Positions 13,497 through 26,045 are shown, numbered from the stretch's first letter. The stretch is 64,000 nt of DNA from Circinella umbellata (GCA_025093555.1 JAIWNF010000001.1:682001-746000), one strand, 5' to 3'. Made by a program: numbers and translations. The notes: a model not told the origin generated them from the sequence alone.

Positions 13497-14058
13497 TCAC
13501 TTCACCAGGACCACTACTAACACTACCAGAAACAACACGGGCACCACCACGGACACTATTAACACCAACAGGACCACCACCAACAGGACCAGGAACATTG
13601 CGAGTACCACCAAGGGTACTAGCACTAACGCCAGAAGCAACAGAAACGCTGGAAGCAGCACTACTAACAATAGGAGTAGTGGTGGTAGCAGCTGCCGGGG
13701 CAGCAGAACTAGGAGCGGCGTGGCCTGCAGTCATGACACTTGTGGCATGAGGATTACCTGCTGTAGAAGCAGGAATCGAGATTGGGGGAGCGGTAGAAAC
13801 GAGGATATTTGGACGACGAGAGCGGCGAAGAGGTACGATCTCACGTCGTGAGATTTCTTGATCTTTGGCCTGTCTAATGGCCCTTCTTAATCCTGCCTGG
13901 ATGAGGCTGGAGCCAGATGCAGGAGGAATCGGGGTGGAAGGAGGGGTGGGAAGGCGAGGTGGAGGAGGAGGAGGATTGACATTCAACCTAATGCGAGGTG
14001 CATTAGTGTTGAGAGCAGCGTTACGACGAGAATTTCGAGAACGAGTAGAGCGCATCAT
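13459..14058 (-). CDS. Pro/Arg-rich low-complexity protein, copy A (199 aa ORF)
   Basis: ATG at 14058 opens MMRSTRSRNSRRN, followed by a Pro run (NPPPPPPRLPTPPSTP), then the conserved core LIQAGLRRAIRQAKDQEISR and a Val/Gly/Ser/Thr-rich tail. It is a clear paralogue of the ORF at 27569-28360: the first ~130 residues match well, then both drift into Gly/Val repeats. No known domain is recognised; the basic N-terminus could be nuclear or RNA-binding, or simply disordered. The conserved core and the strongly conserved upstream block argue for a real gene rather than a chance ORF. Downstream splicing is not resolved. Confidence 0.55.
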   Translation of the reverse strand: MMRSTRSRNSRRNAALNTNAPRIRLNVNPPPPPPRLPTPPSTPIPPASGSSLIQAGLRRAIRQAKDQEISRREIVPLRRSRRPNILVSTAPPISIPASTAGNPHATSVMTAGHAAPSSAAPAAATTTTPIVSSAASSVSVASGVSASTLGGTRNVPGPVGGGPVGVNSVRGGARVVSGSVSSGPGEVSGALGGQRRLRF

Positions 14059-14065
14059 ACTTTAA

Positions 14066-15198
14066 AAAGAAAAAAAAATAGAGAGAGAGGTAAGGAAAAG
14101 AAAAAAAAAAGCGCGGGCCACCATTATTTGTACATGCAGTACCTTTCCTTTGAATCCCGCACAAACCCGCTATAGCCAGCTATTTTATTACATCTCCGTA
14201 CTATACTCACATTTTTATAATAAAACTAATGTAGATTTGAAATTACATTTTATATAATAACGACATATATTTATTATTCATTACGAAATCTTGAAAAAAA
14301 AATTAAAAGCTTTCTATACTTTTCATTTCAATTAAGAAATGTGAGTTGTTAAACTAATCTAAAACCATGAAAGTTATAAAAGGTGCACGGACCACGATAG
14401 TTTTGCTGACACTCAACTGCTTTTTTTTTCAGTGGCACCTTGGAATGAAGTTTGAACGAGTCATTCTAATTCTATGAAATGACCTCAAATTAAAAAAAAA
14501 TACTAACAAAATGTATATTATTATAGGGGAATAAGTCATGACTCTTATTTTTCTATTAAGCTTACATAAAATTTAATAGCTATAAAGTAATGGAAAGAGA
14601 AATATAAGTAGCTGAGCATTACATACGAGTATCTCTAACAGAATCTTAATAATAAAGCTTTCGCCTTTTTTAAGCATTACAAAATGTTAGTATAACTATT
14701 CCACATATCGAAAGGTACTATCTGAAATGCTAGATCAGTGTTCTTTAATTCGCGCAATATTAAAGATTAAGCTCTCTTTCGGCATATTTAAAGCTTATAC
14801 AACTACCATTGTTATTGATATATGTTCATGATTCCTATAATTGATCCCAAAAAAATAGAGGTATATATTTTAAAAGGGAATATAAATAAAACATTGGTTT
14901 GAGCCATTTTTTCTTGTTGCTGGATGGTCACATAACAAAAATAATGTTATTGGATCAAAAGACTAAATGATCGTTGGATGACTTTACTACTACTTAAACT
15001 CCTAATTCTTACAGAGCAATGATATTGAACTGAAAAATAGAAGTATAAATATTAGTACATCTATGTCTCCTATTGTAAAACATTGTTGTTTAATAAGTAT
15101 CAAAAATAATAATTTCGTGCACTATAATATAGTAACGACGCCTTGTATATATAACTACGTTTATTCTACCTATTTCTTAAAAATTGGTGCTACGTACA
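14066..15198 (-). promoter_or_regulatory. Strongly conserved upstream block, copy A
   Basis: This non-coding stretch upstream of the Pro/Arg-rich ORF matches 28372-29512 almost base for base, for example AAGCGCGGGCCACCATTATT and GGTGCACGGACCACGATAG. It is better conserved between copies than the coding 3' half. It presumably contains the promoter and 5' UTR, or reflects recent gene conversion. Confidence 0.5.
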
Positions 15199-15214
15199 AC
15201 TATAATTTTATAAC

Positions 15215-15740
15215 ATGCATGCAATTTCTTTTTATAACATGAAACCGAAAATGAAACTCGATATGGTAAGCAATACATCAGCACCATTTATTACTGAAGG
15301 ATTAGATAAGATTGACATAACTACGAAAGATGAAGATAAAAGGACAAAATTAATACTGCAGACAAAAAAAAATCATATATGCGCCAATGCGGTTCTGCAA
15401 AAGAGTTCATTATCACGTATAATGCGAGGTTTACAGTTCGATCATGGATAACTATGCAATTTGACATACTTCGCCCTACCTTAGATGATGAAAGCGAAAA
15501 TTACACGGGCATTGACTCATAAATGCAGAATCTAAACGAACTACTTGATGCAGAAATTAACGAGGTGTCAAAAGAAAAGAAGATAAGGATAGTTTGTTGA
15601 AGACGACGAAGATAACGAAGAAGAAAACATTAATTAAGAAAGGATCTGGGATTACCATGACGATTTAATAAAATAGTAATGGATAACATCTACTATTGTT
15701 TATAGATACGGACATTTGGCCCTCGATTACTTCTTAAGCA
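15215..15740 (+). pseudogene. Gene relic, unrecognised
   Basis: A 78-codon ORF (15215-15451) with balanced composition (NTSAPFITEGLDKIDITTKD) is followed in other frames by further coding-like pieces (MQFDILRPTLDDESENYTG, then LNELLDAEINEVSKEKK) broken by stops. This looks like one decayed gene with frameshifts. I do not recognise the family. It lies directly outside the right border of copy A. Confidence 0.35.
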
Positions 15741-16091
15741 GATCTTTAACAGGTATAGTGTTTAGATTTTATCTTCTTATTTATTGGGTTATATAAAAGG
15801 AGCAGTTCAAAATATAATATTATGCTATCATAACTTATCAAAAAATGAATGATATTTGTAATTTTTGGGATTATATTTAGCGTTTTTTCCCTTCGAAGCA
15901 AGGTTATGAACGTGCTCAAATAAAAAAAATGAATAGCTACACAAACATATCGACAACAGGGTACATAGGTACATAGGTACATATAATTTATTTATTACTT
16001 AGGTAGTAGTTATTGTAGATTTTTTAAAAAAAGTACGTAGTGATTTGAAGTATTCAATATATCTATGTCCTTTGAAAAAGAAATTACATAC

Positions 16092-16779
16092 CTAGTATCT
16101 GTTAATTTTCACAAAAAGGATATGAAAAATGTTTTTGTAAGAATTAACGAGCCAGGATCCTATGTATATGGATATGAGCTATGGTAACTACGATTAGTAA
16201 CGACAGTTTCATTTCTATTTAACACGCTTATCAGCATCGATATCTATAAACACTTATAAAATATTTACCTCAACGATGCTAGCAAAATTTTTAAAATAAG
16301 TAGGGTCTAAGAACAAAAAGAGGAAACCAGCTCGACCTATATATATGAATAGCAATATGATTATGATATCAGTATGTACTGTACTGACGATCTAACCACC
16401 GTCATTAATTTACTTAAACAATAGCAAAGAACTGCGTCAAAAAATAAATAAATACACACACACACACACATATATATATAAGTAAAAAAAACATGAGGAA
16501 GTGAGCATGCTCAACTGCAACCTAAATAAAAAAAAGAAAAGATACATATTAGAATTAGTAAATTATTGACAGGATTATTATCTTATCCAGTTTCAATCCA
16601 TCTACTGAATTATACTATTTACCTCCAATAGCACCGATTAAAAAAAGAAAAAGACGGAAAAAGGAAAATGCAAAAGAGAATGTACCTATAAATAAAGAAA
16701 AGGAATTGTTATATTAAATATCCAGTAGCTTAATATGTGCATTATACAATCCGTATAACGATATAAAAAGCTACTTACG
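16092..16779 (-). repeat. Detached block of cassette-exon-like units
   Basis: Minus-strand units bounded by AG| and |GTA sites lie at 16159-16092, 16336-16269, 16521 leftwards, and 16685-16623, with a further donor at 16779. Two of them match units of copy B: the unit starting GTCGAGCTGG at 16336, and the unit starting GTTGCAGTTGAGC at 16521. The intron between the last two units also matches (AAATTATTGACA at 16560 versus 27041). No Pro/Arg-rich ORF lies next to it, so it is a fragment of a third copy or a displaced part of copy A. Confidence 0.55.
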
Positions 16780-19700
16780 TAATAGAACTATTCAAAAAGA
16801 AAAGAGAAGAAGTGCATAAGACAACGTTTTGACCAATCTGATCTGACCCCTTTTAAATGGATCTTTTATTCATTCATTAGAAAAGGCCAAAGACCATGTT
16901 GTTACAAAGGCGCGAAAAAAATATATTTGTGAGATAAAAATCGGATTACTTTTTCGTAAAGAATACTTAGATTAGCTTTTCTTTTTCACTTGTTAGTCTG
17001 GTACAGTGGTGCAACTGGCTTCAAATGCTCAATGGGTATGCGGAAATAAAGCAATACGTACAAGTAGGGATCTTGAATTATATATAATAAAAAGACGACA
17101 CGTTTTTTTTAGAACCATGAAGTCCTTTATATATGTGTAGAATTATTAAAAACTGGTAAAGGTTTTAACCTGTAATATATATGTCTGATATCAATGATCA
17201 ACGAGCAACATCTTTCTCTTATATTTAACTCTCTGGTCTGCTTAACCATGATATTCTCTTTAGGTTCTTGTGTACGTACAAATCTTTAATCACCAAACTT
17301 TTTGACTACAGTCTAAGATTATCAAACTTATGTTCTATTAACATTTATTATTCACACATCAAATATTAAAAAAAAAATCACGTATAGGTAAAAACAATCA
17401 AAACGTTTATTATAAAAAGATTTTTTATTAAAAAAGTAGATTTTTATTATTGTTTAATCAGACTTGATTATCTTATGCCATAATACATATGTGCGTACAC
17501 ATATTGGCAATGGTTTAATATCATCATTTAAACAACTACTACTACTCTTCCTTTTATTTCTTCCTTCCTTCCTTCCCCTCCCCACATTCTTCAAGACGAG
17601 AAAATGGAGGAACGGCAAGGTAATTTTTCTTGTGCCTTGATGATGACTCTGTCGCCATCATGTTCTCTTGTCGCAACGAAAGAAGTAAAAAAAAAAATAA
17701 AAGATAAAAAAGAAAAGAACGCATCATGGGTACCCCAACCACTCCCCACCCGTGTTGAGGATATGGCGTTGTAGTCCCACACACTTGCAGTCGCTCCAAT
17801 CTAGGACCTAAAGTACACTAAAGACCAAAGCTTGTGCTAATAAGAAAATCGACATGGAATTAAGGTAGGATCACAAGAAATGATCAGTACACGGTATATT
17901 GTAAGTGAGGTATACAAAATACATAACCCGTGCGATGTGCAGACGCCGCTATCAATGACTGCGATACCCCAAATGACAATACCTCTGTATCAAAGGAGCC
18001 TACAGATCAAGGTAGGACTTTCCACACAAGAAAGAAGAGACAGGTTAAAAGAAAGAGAAAGAAAAAGAAAAACATGGAACTTTTTTTTTTCGACCGTATG
18101 ATCCAATTGCTCGAGACTTACTCTTTTTACCACTCTCTCTTTACCGCTACTATGGCGGAATAATAAAAAAGGGATGTTTGTCTTTAAAGTAAAATAAAAT
18201 CGTTGTTAAGGCATTATTTCCCATGACAATAAATCGATTACTACAACGTATTTTTCCTTTAACACGGAACGTTTTAAAAAATCTAAATTGTATTTGAATG
18301 AATGAGTACGCACCTCAACATAATAATGTCAGTTCCACATGATATTGCTCTATGCGATCAACATTGCTACGTACCAGTGATAAAAAAAAATTAAAGTGAA
18401 CCATTCCTATTTTAGTATGGCCGAGTAAATATATGAAAGCATCTCATAAAATCATTACCATTACCATCGATTGTAGATAAAAAAAGATATAGAATACTTT
18501 CAAGTAGTGTACCTTAGAAATGATTCTTTTTAACACCAAGAGGAGATAAAAGACTACATAAGATAATAGTTTAGCTTTTACTTTTGTAATGTCTTTGATC
18601 GTGTATGTACTATGAAAGTACTTTTTTATTGTTATTTTTTTTAAATACGTATGCAAAAAAAACTGTTTACTTGGTGGTTGTGTAACATAAAATTTCACTC
18701 TCTATTATTCTCAGTGAAACAAAAATGTTGGTATAGAGCGTTGAGTTATGTAGGTGTTTTTTTTTTTTGCTTTGCTTCCAATGGCCAAGAGCAAAGAAAA
18801 AAAACCGGTTTACTGGCTCATCAAAATGAACTTCTTATTTTTGTTGCTTTTCAATGATAATGCGAACGGTTACCGACAATAGTTGATTAAAAATGTATAT
18901 ACAAGATTCAAGTCTTAGGAAGTATGCCAGTTGTGATAGAGACTTGTTAAAATTTGTAAATGTTTGTATATGACATCATATGTATATAAATGAGAAGTTT
19001 TTCTTTATATTATTGGGAAGGACTTAATGCCTTTATGCCCCAAGTATTCTGATTAATTATGAAATTCGAGATTACTATCTATTGGTTTTATACGAATATC
19101 TTGTTTTAAAAAAAATAGCTAACAAAACAACATAATAATTGAATCATATCATGTTGTTGTCGAGTGAGATTCTTTTGATTAAAATTTAACATATAATATG
19201 ATAAACCTATAGAGCTTTATATCCGCCAAAGAAAAAAAAGAACTTTACCTGTGAGAAAAAACACTATATTTTGTTTCTGCATACGTATATCCATCTGCGG
19301 AATGATTCGTTCCATCAGACATCTACTTAGATATCATGTGTATGTGATATAAAACTGTCTTTATTTTTCATACCCAAGAGTTGAATACGTAAAAGTAACA
19401 GAAGGGTAACAGTGTATATCGATTTTTATATAGATGTGAACGTGGTGAAACGACGTGTTTGAATAAGAGTGAAAAAAAATAACAGATTGAATAACAATTA
19501 ACGCTCTTTTACGTAATAAAATAGCGATGTCTTATAACTTTAATTGACTTACTGTGATATAAGCGGTACCAAACGCTAGCTTTTAACACCCTAACTTGAA
19601 CCGACCACATTTCTACTATATAACCGAAACCCTGAAAGACGAATATCACACAATCCTGATCATTATAATTATAGCCGAATATAAAATTTTCATTTGTTCT

Positions 19701-20420
19701 ATTGATCTCTCTCATAATTGTTTTGCTACGTACATCTATGTATTTTACCACTCCCTTCAAATAAAATCCAACATATAACTTGTTATTTTATTTTGCTACA
19801 TTTTATCCATTCTCCACTACCATAAGTTCTTTTGCTGTCTCTTCTTCCTTTGTTTCAATTTTGAAAATAGGGATTTTCACTGACTACTTTTCTTTCAGAG
19901 TGAACTAAGAATAAAAGACGTTCACTCGAGCACCGGATTTAATATGCGAGTCGGTAAACTTTAAGGTATGATGTATATATGGATACCGTAGTTAATTAGA
20001 GGCGGTAAACGCAACGTAATTAGAGAAATTTGAATATTATCTTTTTTTATTCAGTTGATAATTGACTTCTTATTTACAGCTATGTTATTGCTAGATAGCT
20101 CTTTTGCATTTACATATTTACTACTAATGGTCGTCATTTCTTTAGTATATATATATCAAGAGAAAGGAAAGACATTCTGTTACAGTAATGTTCTCAACAA
20201 ATTATGACTCTCTTTACATCTCTTTATACTATTTAATAATGCACCTACATTACGTATCACCAGAGTAGCAAGAAAAAGTCTTCAAAAAATTTGTTTGGCC
20301 AAAAGAAATTAAGCAGTTCACTATCATATGAACGTTTTACAATGCTATCTTGAAAAATATGTACTACGTATCCAATAATTTGGTTTAAATGCGAGTACAT
20401 TCTTTTCTTAAATTATACTA
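16780..20420. other. Gene-poor stretch with scattered coding-like fragments
   Basis: Mostly AT-rich DNA. An 81-codon minus ORF at 17554-17799 and two overlapping plus ORFs at 17880-18163 (one with KKRQVKRKRKKKK) look like fragments rather than genes. A minus segment at 19698-19553 (GYNYNDQDCVIFVFQGFG) sits between AG and GTAAGT sites and could be one exon of a decayed gene. Nothing else is recognised. Confidence 0.4.
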
Positions 20421-21264
20421 CAGAGGGTCCCCGTTAATTTCATAAAGCCATTTCCCAATTTTTTTGTGAAAATAAAGGGGTGTGAAAATTAACGGATACT
20501 ATGAAATTCTTTTCCAAGAATGTACATATATTGAATACTTCAGCTTACTACCATATACAGTATCTTTTAATGTATCAAAATACGTATTAATTAATAACTT
20601 ATTTCTATATGATCGCTCTTAATGCATTTTTGGAACTATTTCTTTTTTTATTTGAGCATATCTATGACATTTTTTTGAAAAAATAAAAGCTATATATAGT
20701 CCCCAAGAGATGCAGAGATAGTTTATCTATTATATTATTCCATTTTTTCATTTTTTTTTCATCTTTCTATATCTCTGCTCTATATATATTAAAACAAAAT
20801 GACAGTAACCAAATCTAACGTTGGCTTGGCAGCTGAACAGTATAGTATTCTGGCTGAGAAAAAAAGACTTAACCCGTGAACCATGACAAACTGATCACTA
20901 GCATTATGGGCTAAAAATGAGATCAAGTTGTTTAAGGCACCTGATATTAGTACGATAGCTAAAGGCTTAAAGCGAGAAAAACAAGAAGAGAATAAACATT
21001 GAATAAACTCTTAAAAAAACATGTAAATGGCGTAATAAAAAAAGTAACTTATCCTGTATACTAATTTAATTACAATCCTTATATTTATCACATAATTTTT
21101 TTTTATTTGTATACCCATTAAGAATTCAATGCCGCTAAGTGCTGTGAAAGTGAAATTAAGGGGGATGTGAAAATTTTCTTATGTTATTTTTACCATTCCT
21201 TGATTTCTGGTGAAGTTATTGAGGTGTGAAAATTAACGGATATGAAATTAACGGGGACCCTCTG
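20421..21264 (+). mobile_element. Non-autonomous pogo/Tigger-like element, copy 1 (844 bp)
   Basis: The ends are inverted repeats beginning CAGAGGGTCCCCGTTAATT, flanked on both sides by TA, the target duplication typical of Tc1/mariner-pogo elements. Inside, on the plus strand near 20799-20990, is a remnant of a CENP-B/Tigger-type N-terminal helix-turn-helix (MTVTKSNVGLAAEQYSILAE, then in another frame WAKNEIKLFKAPDISTIAKG). The reading frame is broken and no DDE catalytic domain is present, so it could only have moved in trans. A second copy in opposite orientation lies at 59363-60196. Confidence 0.88.
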
Positions 21265-21266
21265 TA

Positions 21267-21949
21267 ATTACACCACTGTATGGTATATAAAAAGATACGG
21301 TACACCTTAAATTATAGCTAGACAGTGTCCTCATTATTGTTGCAAATAAAGAGTGCATAGGTATTACAAAACTTGTACTCATGTACAGTAGTAAAATAGA
21401 CTATCGAAAAACTTCAGAGGACTTATTACGATGATATTTAAAAAAGATGTTCAGAACCGAGTTTGATTTATTCACGTTACATAAAGAATAGTTTGATATC
21501 GCATTAATTACTAACAACTCTCATTAACCTGATCCACAACATATATACTTATCTTGGAATCAGTCATTTATATCAGTTTTTCACCCACACGTAAAATTCA
21601 ATTGCTCGTATACTCCAGCTTCTTATCAAGAGAATATATTAATAGATAACTAAATAATGGACTTGCGAAAGTAACTCAGTGGATATCTTTATACGTAATT
21701 AGCGCACAAAGCCTATGTCAATTTTTTTAGTTACGTATTTTATAAACGAAAACATAACAACAAGCAAAAAATGAAAGATGGTCTACAGAGAAACGTGTTT
21801 TTATTATTATAATAATAAAATATTCACAAAGTATAGCTACGTAACTAGTTATTATTAGTTGATACGTATACCCTTATTATACAGCTAGTTTTCTATGTAC
21901 AATGATTGTATCATATGTCTTTTTGCTAACCTACATTTGTTTCTTGTGG
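21267..21949. other. Intergenic, nothing recognised
   Basis: AT-rich DNA between the pogo-like element and copy B of the duplicated locus. No ORF or RNA gene is supported. Confidence 0.5.
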
Positions 21950-22212
21950 TATTCGTAGTTTCAGAGGTCATCACTATGTACGTATCAAATAATCAGTTAC
22001 TGCACTCATAAATATTGTATTCGTATAGTCAAATGTTATATGCCTACCATATTTTATTCGTACGTACGTATGTGGATTACATTTTGTGTATTTTTAAATA
22101 GATTAACAGATCATTTCTAGTGTTAATATTATTGAATGAAATATGTTTTTAATTATTAGTTGGAAGACGTATTAGTGTGTTATTAAGTTAAACACTAAAT
22201 AGTTACACTTAC

Positions 22213-22427
22213 CTGCTGTATTTCTATACGATCCAGGAAATAAACTTTATTATGTACAGTTTTTTTATCTTTTGTTTGCAAACATACATTTTGTAATACG
22301 TAGCATTCACACGGGCTCTGGAAATCTCCCATTCTGATGTAAGTTCTACAAGGTCCTGTGCATGAATTGCCAAAGTAATTTTTGGATGTTATATATTTGT
22401 ATGTACTTTTCTTCATTTTCTCCATAC
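22213..22427 (-). CDS. Cys-rich putative exon of copy B
   Basis: The segment runs from an acceptor TTAATTAG at 22428 to a donor CAG|GTAAGT at 22213 and is open in one frame. It carries five Cys in the pattern SCTGPC ... PCECYV ... NVC, preceded by MEKMKKSTYKYITSKNYF. The corresponding stretch of copy A (about 11041-10869) keeps both splice sites but has stops. The cysteine pattern suggests a small extracellular or metal-binding module; the family is not recognised. Confidence 0.45.
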
Positions 22428-22504
22428 CTAATTAATAATGATGAAATATTTGACTTACTGTTTTAAAGATATTTTTGAAAGACCACTTTGGTGGTTTTTT
22501 TGTT

Positions 22505-22700
22505 CTTGATTGTTTTGTTTTTGATTGTTTTGTTTTTGATTGTTTTGTTTTTGATTGTTTTGTGTGTGGTTTTTTTACATTGTTTTTTTACATTGTTTTT
22601 TTTACATTGTTTTTTTTATTTTGTTTTTTTTATATTGTTTTTTTATATTGTTTTTTTATATTGTTTTTTTATATTGTTTTTTTTATATTGTTTTTTTTTT
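22505..22700. repeat. Microsatellite, 15-bp then ~11-bp T-rich units
   Basis: Four copies of a 15-bp unit (GATTGTTTTGTTTTT) are followed by repeated TTGTTTTTTTA-type units. Long plus-strand ORFs across it are Phe/Leu/Cys low complexity and are artefacts. Confidence 0.85.
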
Positions 22701-24965
22701 ATATATATATTTAGTATCTTTTTTTTGTGTGTTTTTTAATGTATTATAATCGGTTGGAATAACTTGATCAAAATCCCCATACCCCCAATGTCGTTGAATC
22801 TTCAATAATAGTTGGTGTCTTTTCATTATTGAGGTTTGTTGGTACTTGATTCCATTAGTGTGACGTTTTATCATATTTGTTTTAATTTATAGGTTTCTTT
22901 CAGTAAAATGATGATATTGATTTCTTAAAGTTTGATGATCACAAAATGGCATAACCCAGAGTATATTTGCTAGCTCGAATAAACCCTCTTTTTTCTGTTG
23001 CGTTTTTCCAGTAATATCAGGCTGCTATTTTTTTTGTTCTAGTTCTGGGTTGCTGCATGTTCTTTACTAATATGTGTCAATATAATACGTATGTATAGCG
23101 TTGATTGATTGGTTTCTTTCGTGCCAATTGATTGTTGATCATTGATTGCAGTTGTAAAAAGGTATATAAAAGTTAAGGTGGTGGTGGTGCTGTTGCTCTT
23201 CCTGTTGTTACGTATATATTGAATGTAGAGTGTTTTTGTATAATATGACTAGTGCTGCTCTTCCTGAATATTTATGAGTGATGGTATTAGTTCGCTTCAA
23301 AGGCCATATATGTGACAAATGGCTATAGTGGTGTTCGTGATGTTATTTCTCAATTGAATGATAGTTGCTTATTATTGTTTTGTTGTTGTGATGATGATGA
23401 TGATGTTGCTATCGCTGCTATATGTGTGATATATACTGTGCTTCTAGTTATAGCACGTTTTTATACTGTTACTATTTTCTTATATAGTTGGTGGCATTTT
23501 GATGGCTTCCCTTGAACGTTCTTGATCATTTTTGATAATAATGTGTTGCTTGAAAAAAATATGGCTTCATGATTTGAATCGACGGACCAAAACGAATTCC
23601 ATCAATATAGTTCGAATGTTCGTTTTCAAAATATGGCTCTCGTGAGTTCCCAATAAGATAAAAGGTGGTAGTTTTTTTTGGTGTTTTGATAATGAATTGC
23701 TTGATCTTTGTTTTTTGATGATGATGGTGACCATGACGGTGTTTAAGATAATATGCTGCTCAAAATATTATAGTATACTCCTCCTTTTTGATAATAATGT
23801 TTCCATGATTAAGAATATAGTTGTATGTAATAATTGGTACTTGTTGGTTTTCAATTCATAAAGTGTAATAGTGTGCTTGTATATGTTTGCTCTCTGATGT
23901 CACAACCCCAATATGACAAATTACTCATATATCGGATGATAATAATGACTCACAATAGTCGCTGTTCTTGAATATTATAATTTGGTATTTGACATTTAAT
24001 TCCGTTCTGATACGATAAATGGTGCATATATATCATAGCGATTGATTTTGGTAATCCTCTTTAAGTATGTTTCCCCTTTTCTTGATAGTAAGATGTTCAA
24101 CTTCCATATGTTGCTTGAAAGAAATTCATATTTGATGACAATTTGTGATAATGACGATGACCGCTCCGCAAGAATATACAGCTCTTGTTTGCATAATTAA
24201 AATCTTCTTGGCTTTTTTATATACTTCTCGTTCGTCTATTAGAAGAACCCCAATATGTTTTCTTTTTTAGGTGGCTTGAAGATTATGTGTCGTAATAAAC
24301 ATTTTGCGTCTGCTACTGCTATACATGCTTAAATACATTCGTCGCTTCACGTTGTAAATTGGTGTCTGTTTGGTTTGAAAATATTGTTGTTCGTTGCCAA
24401 AAACACAAGTTGTCATTGTTTGTTTTTGATTGATATTTTTTTTGTGTTGCTTTGATAGTCAATGGTAATAAATTGACTAATGGCGTTGTTTTTTGTTTTG
24501 TGGTTTGCTGTTGTAATTTGATATATCATCGTGTTGGATGGTTCTTGTTAAGTTGCTGCTTTTTTTGTGTGCGAAAAAAAATAGAGTAATATAGATAGGT
24601 GCTTTTTTTTTGTTCCACTGTCTATTCGTGTCTTTCGTTACCATGGGTCTTTGTTGATAGTGAGTGTGCATAACAAAATATGGTTTGTTCGGTTACAAAA
24701 CAGACTTGATGGAGCAGTATAGAGTTTAGCGCCTGATTGATTCATTTACTGTGGCTTTGTTTCAATACCAAGAACGTATAATTTATATCGATGTCCCTTT
24801 AGTTCACGTTGTGCTGGTCCAAATGAATCACCACTGGAGTACTTGAGTTTTTGTTATAGCAGAAAAAAAATGGAAGTTTTGCAAAGACCCCAAAGTATAC
24901 CCAAAGGTTGATATTCCAGCTACCCTAAACCAGAATTCATACCAATGTCTCCAAGTTCATCTGCG

Positions 24966-25205
24966 TCAACGCACGATGAACCTACATCCTAATAAAAGGA
25001 TTTTCGCCCAAACGGAAAGCCAAAAGGGAGACCACGACAACACCAAAAAATACTGTTGAGTACTATTCCGGCAAATACACCGGAATGTGCACCTACGAAT
25101 GGTAGGTGTTTTCACCCACGTGGGAAACATTCTGTGACGCCCCTCGAACATCACACGCCACACGCCAAAACCACAAAGCGTCAAAAACAAACGCCTCTGC
25201 GCATC
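24966..25205 (-). other. Conserved hydrophobic exon, copy B, cut by an insertion
   Basis: The counterpart of 13221-13496. The minus frame keeps LPFVGAHSGVFAGIVL but then reaches a stop (GRKSFY*), unlike copy A. Homology with copy A ends at about 25205, where foreign sequence begins, so the element is interrupted here. Confidence 0.4.
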
Positions 25206-25214
25206 CAGCGCACA

Positions 25215-25975
25215 CCGTAGGCGGATGACACCTCAACGAACGAACTTGATGAAGAAAAGGACTTCCAGGCAGTGCAGTCCACACTACAGCTGGTGTACTA
25301 GGGTCCAGGGACTTACTCCATGGCTAACACCCATGGCCGATGACCATGAATGCAGGCTCGGAAGTCCACAGAAGTAAGAGAACTTCAGGAACACACGGTC
25401 TTTTATAGGTTACTTGGCAATACGCCACCTTCGATCTGGAATAGATGTAAGGCTGATGACAAGATTGAAACTGGAAATTAATTATTCTGCTTCCATTATA
25501 ACAAGCTTGCAACTGTTATAATGGAGTATCTAAAAGTCTATAGATTAACTCTTTTAATAGTTAGTAAAATCCCATCAACAAATTGCATTTATTACTTTTT
25601 TTTTCAAGAACAAGAAAAAAGGAAAAATAACTTACGGTCTTTATATCGAAAAGATAAACGCTTGTTGTCAGCAGCCTTACATCTGGTCCAGATCGAAGAT
25701 GGCGTATTGCCAAGTAACCTATAAAAGACCGTGTGTTCCTGAAGTTCCCTTACTCTGCTTCCCCCCTTACCCACACCCACAGTCACCAATCACGGGGTAG
25801 CCACAGAGTAAGCACCCCTTCACCGCTCCACCAACCATAGTATGAACATACACTACCCTGCCTTCTCTCCACCAAGCCATCCGCCGAGATGCCATCCTCC
25901 TCCGCCCTACCAAGCAGGATCAACCTACCCGTAACACCACTACGGGTCTATTTAAATAAAAAAAATCGATTAGAT
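25215..25975. mobile_element. Insertion with ~90-bp inverted repeats
   Basis: Left arm about 25372-25462 and right arm about 25668-25760 are inverted copies (CTATAAAAGACCGTGTGTTC in the right arm), separated by ~205 bp. It is richer in GC than its surroundings and is absent from copy A at the matching position. The TATAAAA followed by GACCGTG resembles a promoter/start region such as that in an LTR. It could be a foldback or MITE element or LTR-derived sequence; outer ends and target duplication were not resolved. Confidence 0.55.
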
Positions 25976-26045
25976 ATTAGTTATACATAGTGCATTCTTA
26001 TAATCCTGTATTATATACACGTTGACATGGTTATATTTTACATAC

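Larger units (their letters stand above)
10560..15198 (-). repeat. Copy A of a large duplicated, intron-rich locus
   Basis: This segment aligns by eye, in the same orientation, with 21950-29512 (copy B). Shared landmarks are a splice-donor block at 10869 versus 22213, TTTGC/ACTAGCTCGAAT at 11394 versus 22970, a hydrophobic exon at 13221-13496 versus 24966-25205, and a Pro/Arg-rich ORF at 13459-14058 versus 27569-28360. The right 1.1 kb is nearly identical, whereas the left 3 kb is only roughly two-thirds identical. Relative to B it lacks about 2.6 kb, namely the cassette-exon block and an insertion. The plus strand is T/G-rich, consistent with decayed minus-strand coding sequence. Copy A looks degenerate; its counterpart of B's Cys-rich exon carries stop codons. 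Confidence 0.75.

Noticed and set aside
13391..13750. Plus-strand Pro/Thr-rich ORF
   Set aside because: Antisense of the Pro/Arg-rich minus ORF; the minus frame is the one conserved between copies A and B.
16441..16482. (CA)n/(TA)n run
   Set aside because: Simple microsatellite within the cassette block, with no separate meaning.
22475..22749. Overlapping plus-strand ORFs rich in Phe/Leu/Cys
   Set aside because: They lie in all three frames of a T-rich microsatellite.
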